Source of the DNA: Methanomicrobiales archaeon
Lineage (GTDB): Archaea; Halobacteriota; Methanomicrobia; Methanomicrobiales; Methanospirillaceae
NCBI GenBank assembly: GCA_012520015.1
Contig: JAAYPD010000243.1
Location: 1 to 7,215, forward strand
Length of the DNA stretch: 7,215 bases
Reading direction: 5' to 3'
Shown here: in pieces, positions 5,195-7,215 of the stretch
Position numbering within the stretch: the first letter of the stretch is position 1
How the letters are laid out: each line of letters begins with the position of its first letter
The notes under the pieces: model-generated
Database searches by the model: none
The model's input: only the letters and a program-made list of their open reading frames with translations
What the model was told of the DNA's origin: nothing
Made by a program: the position numbers and the translations under genes

Positions 5195-6636
5195 AATGCC
5201 TCCACAGAGATACCAGGTGCAACTGCCAGGATCATGTCGGTTATCTTTGCCGTAATCCTCCATCCCCTGACCACGTCAAAGGAAGAGTAATAAAGAACCC
5301 GGATATCCTCTATATCCTCTTCTGGTGCTCCCTCGTTTTTGGCAATATCTCTTACCAGTTCAGTGGCATATGCTATCAGATCATCTTCATCTTTTGCATC
5401 CTTGTAAGGGTAAGGCGTTCCGTTTAATGTCATCCGTCTTCTTTCAGTATCTACATGAATATGCACTTCAAGGCTGATTTTTGAGACCGCAGCACCAACA
5501 GCATTTGCTGAGGCTGCATGTTCAGGAACAATACCTGTGGTCTTTGCGCGCTCTGCAATATCAGAGAGAAGATAATGAGCCAGGTAGCCGGTTCCGATAA
5601 GAACTCCAGGCTGGTATCTCCTGATCTCTGTTACAACCGTATCAAGATACTTCTCAACGGCTTCTTCGGCCATGTTCTTATCAAGAACCTCTGACCTTTC
5701 AAAGTCTCCTATCCTTGCGCCAATGACATTTAAGGCATCGGTCAGTGTGGGCTCTCCACCTCCAAAAGCCCTGGAAGAGCCTGCCCTGAAGGGACAAATA
5801 TCGGTCCTGATACAGGAGTCCCCTCCAAATGGAATCCCGGTTGCTGATACGGCTTTGACAAGAGTTTTGAGCCCGTCGATGATCACCGTCTCATATACTG
5901 GCTTTCCATTCTTGAGCGGAACAAGTTCTGTAGTCGTCCCTCCGATATCAACGATAAGACAGTTGTCAATCCTGCTTAGGTAATATGCGCCGTTTGCCAC
6001 GGTAGCAGGGCTTGAATGGTATAATAACATCGGATTGTCAAGAGCCCTTGCCGGGGATGAAAGCCCCCCGGTAGAGGTCACAAAATAAAAGTCCGGGTTG
6101 ACCTTCGAGATCTTCTTAATAAGAGTGTTCACTTTCCCTTTTACCCGCGCATTCAGCCTTGTTGTATGTATCCGGGCAGGAAAATTCAATGAGCCTATTG
6201 GAGAACTGATTGCTATCTGTTCGTCTGAATAGAATTGTGAAACGATCTCATATACCTGCTTTTCCAGTGCATCATTCCTGACTGAAAACTTTCCTGCAAT
6301 TGCTACAGCTCCTGCATGCTGACCTTTCATTATCCTTTTTATCTCTTCAGGATCAATTGGTTCAACAATATCACCACGATGGGAGACGGCTCCTTTCACA
6401 GTGCCAGGGTAAACAAGGCCAGGACCAGGTATACAAATCGTACGGATGTCAACTGACCGGCCGGTGATGATCTCGTTAAGTGGCTGGGAAGTGCTGATAG
6501 CAAGGCGCCCGCCTGGAGAGATCATTGAAAGGGCATTGTCAAGCCCGTCAGCATTTGGTACTTTATATGTGTTAATTTGAGAATCTATGATAGCAATATC
6601 AGTATTTGTATCTCCGATATCAATCCCGGCAAACAT
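5191..6636 (-). CDS. HyuA-type hydantoinase/oxoprolinase family protein
   Basis: The 481-residue product belongs to the ATP-dependent hydantoinase A / 5-oxoprolinase family (ASKHA superfamily). The N-terminal phosphate loop is GIDIGDTNTD (4-13), where the usual second Gly is Asp9. The second loop is VDIGGTTTELV (229-239). SSPATVANGAYYL (208-220), GIPFGGDSC (267-275) and FGGGEPTLTDALNVIGAR (291-308) are family hallmarks. About 90 residues after 390 (VHIHVDTERRRMTLNG onward) form an extra C-terminal part I cannot name. No HyuB partner gene is in the window, so a full hydantoinase reaction is not assured; related proteins act on cyclic amides or as carboxylase subunits. The ATG at 6636 has GTGAG at 6642-6646, five bases upstream. 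The stop overlaps the deacetylase start, so the two proteins should be made together. Confidence 0.88.
   Translation of the reverse strand: MFAGIDIGDTNTDIAIIDSQINTYKVPNADGLDNALSMISPGGRLAISTSQPLNEIITGRSVDIRTICIPGPGLVYPGTVKGAVSHRGDIVEPIDPEEIKRIMKGQHAGAVAIAGKFSVRNDALEKQVYEIVSQFYSDEQIAISSPIGSLNFPARIHTTRLNARVKGKVNTLIKKISKVNPDFYFVTSTGGLSSPARALDNPMLLYHSSPATVANGAYYLSRIDNCLIVDIGGTTTELVPLKNGKPVYETVIIDGLKTLVKAVSATGIPFGGDSCIRTDICPFRAGSSRAFGGGEPTLTDALNVIGARIGDFERSEVLDKNMAEEAVEKYLDTVVTEIRRYQPGVLIGTGYLAHYLLSDIAERAKTTGIVPEHAASANAVGAAVSKISLEVHIHVDTERRRMTLNGTPYPYKDAKDEDDLIAYATELVRDIAKNEGAPEEDIEDIRVLYYSSFDVVRGWRITAKITDMILAVAPGISVEAL
5199..5203 (-). promoter_or_regulatory. Strong Shine-Dalgarno site for the deacetylase gene, inside the HyuA-like gene
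   Basis: GGAGG on the minus strand lies 4 bases before the ATG at 5194, within the last codons of the HyuA-like gene. It decides the deacetylase start in favour of 5194 and, with the ATGA stop-start overlap at 5191-5194, indicates translational coupling. Confidence 0.75.
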
Positions 6637-6679
6637 GATTACTCACGGGTTTTAGATTCCCAACATATATCAGATGATG

Positions 6680-6687
6680 CATATACA
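6680..6687 (-). promoter_or_regulatory. TATA-like box in the divergent spacer, candidate promoter of the HyuA-like gene
   Basis: On the minus strand this reads TGTATATG, with an expected start near 6655-6658 and a leader of about 20 bases that carries GTGAG. A second candidate, ATATATG at 6664-6670, would give an almost leaderless transcript. The same bases read CATATACA on the plus strand and could also serve the divergent gene at 6723, for which a second candidate is TATAAAAA at 6699-6706. Confidence 0.35.
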
Positions 6688-6722
6688 CTTCAGGGAATTA
6701 TAAAAATATTAAGGCAATAAAT

Positions 6723-7215
6723 ATGTTAACCGGCTGTCTGGAAGGGGAAACGGTGGTTAAGAAAGGGGTTGCAGCCGTATTTTTCAACCCGAAAACCCGT
6801 TTTGTTACAAAATTTTATGTAACAAACCAACGCCTGATTATAAAAAACCAGAAAAACCAGCTTATTAAATTATCATACGAGCTTGTTCACGAGATCTATG
6901 TCGAGAATAATACCTATGTCTGTATAAGGTGCAATACCCCACAAAGATTTTACAATGGCAAAGAGGAGTATGTCAGGATATTCATGCATGGCCTTAAACG
7001 TAAGGAAGGAGGGGGCCTTGCGATATTTGACGATCCCAAATGGCCAAATTACTGGAAAAAAATCATCAATACGCAGGTGAAAAAATTCCAGGCAGCCATT
7101 GCATTAAAGAAGCGGTCCATGCAGGAAGAGGAAGATGAATTATTACTAATCGAAGGGGTGGTAAGGTCAGAAACAGGGCTTGATGAGTTCGAAGTTGTAA
7201 AGAAAAGAGAGAGGA
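6723..7215 (+). CDS. PH/GRAM-like domain protein, N-terminal part, function unknown
   Basis: An open frame of 164 codons runs off the window end. Residues 7-60 look like a bacterial/archaeal PH-like or GRAM-like beta domain: EGETVVKKGVAAVFF (7-21), then FVTKFYVTNQRLII (27-40), the strand and turn typical of such domains, and further strands to YVCIRC (65-70). PKWPNYWKKI (105-114) and a charged helical region (about 116-164) follow. No signal peptide or membrane helix is seen in the part present. Two cysteines, C67 and C70, are CxxC-spaced. I take the ATG at 6723, with AAGG at 6711-6714, because it keeps the GE of the first strand; a GTG at 6753 preceded by GGAAGGGG is a real alternative. It is divergent from the HyuA-like gene. 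Family assignment is tentative and the function unknown. Confidence 0.55.
   Translation, partial: MLTGCLEGETVVKKGVAAVFFNPKTRFVTKFYVTNQRLIIKNQKNQLIKLSYELVHEIYVENNTYVCIRCNTPQRFYNGKEEYVRIFMHGLKRKEGGGLAIFDDPKWPNYWKKIINTQVKKFQAAIALKKRSMQEEEDELLLIEGVVRSETGLDEFEVVKKRER

Noticed and set aside
5195..5263. Upstream ATG that would lengthen the deacetylase by 23 residues
   Set aside because: It lies inside the HyuA-like gene, the extra residues do not look like the family, and the ATG at 5194 has a strong GGAGG site and an ATGA overlap.
5672..5983. Plus-strand open frame opposite the HyuA-like gene
   Set aside because: It is antisense to the conserved GGEPTLTD and VDIGGTTTE region, and no family features are seen.

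Overview
The window looks like chromosomal DNA of a methanogenic archaeon, probably of the order Methanomicrobiales. The evidence is an archaeal-type S-adenosylmethionine synthetase, a ferredoxin-thioredoxin-reductase-like protein fused to a rubredoxin domain, a soluble PAS histidine kinase with the HDILNQLT H-box that I associate with methanogen kinases, AT-rich TATA-like boxes ahead of genes, and moderate GC content. The genus cannot be fixed from sequence reading alone. No rRNA, tRNA, CRISPR array, insertion sequence or origin was seen, and no gene-free stretch exceeds 300 bases.

Layout. Bases 1-537 (minus) are the N-terminal half of an archaeal methionine adenosyltransferase, cut by the window edge. 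A 147-base divergent spacer holds TATA-like boxes and a perfect 6-4-6 palindrome. On the plus strand at 685-1761 is a COMT-type SAM-dependent methyltransferase that seems to lack the usual catalytic His. It meets, tail to tail and 4 bases apart, a minus-strand PAS histidine kinase (1766-2791). Upstream of the kinase on the same strand is a redox cluster: a Cys-rich thioredoxin-fold-like protein (2842-3198), the FTR-like/rubredoxin fusion (3245-3748) and a glutaredoxin (3745-4032, sharing ATGA with the fusion gene). Further upstream on the same strand are a histone-deacetylase-family hydrolase (4100-5194) and a HyuA-type hydantoinase/oxoprolinase-family protein (5191-6636), also joined by an ATGA overlap and a strong Shine-Dalgarno site. 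A divergent spacer of 86 bases leads to the start of a plus-strand gene, running off the end, with a PH/GRAM-like N-terminal domain.

How the genes may work together. The glutaredoxin, FTR-like fusion and Cys-rich protein read as a ferredoxin-driven thiol/disulfide relay, in which the FTR-like protein takes electrons from ferredoxin or its own rubredoxin domain and passes them to the redoxin partners. The soluble PAS kinase just downstream has its own TATA-like box and could be an independent sensor. The deacetylase and HyuA-like protein are translationally coupled, which suggests a shared amide-hydrolysis pathway or balanced expression; the substrates are unknown. The methionine adenosyltransferase and the methyltransferase, a SAM producer and a likely SAM user, are divergent and share a control region.
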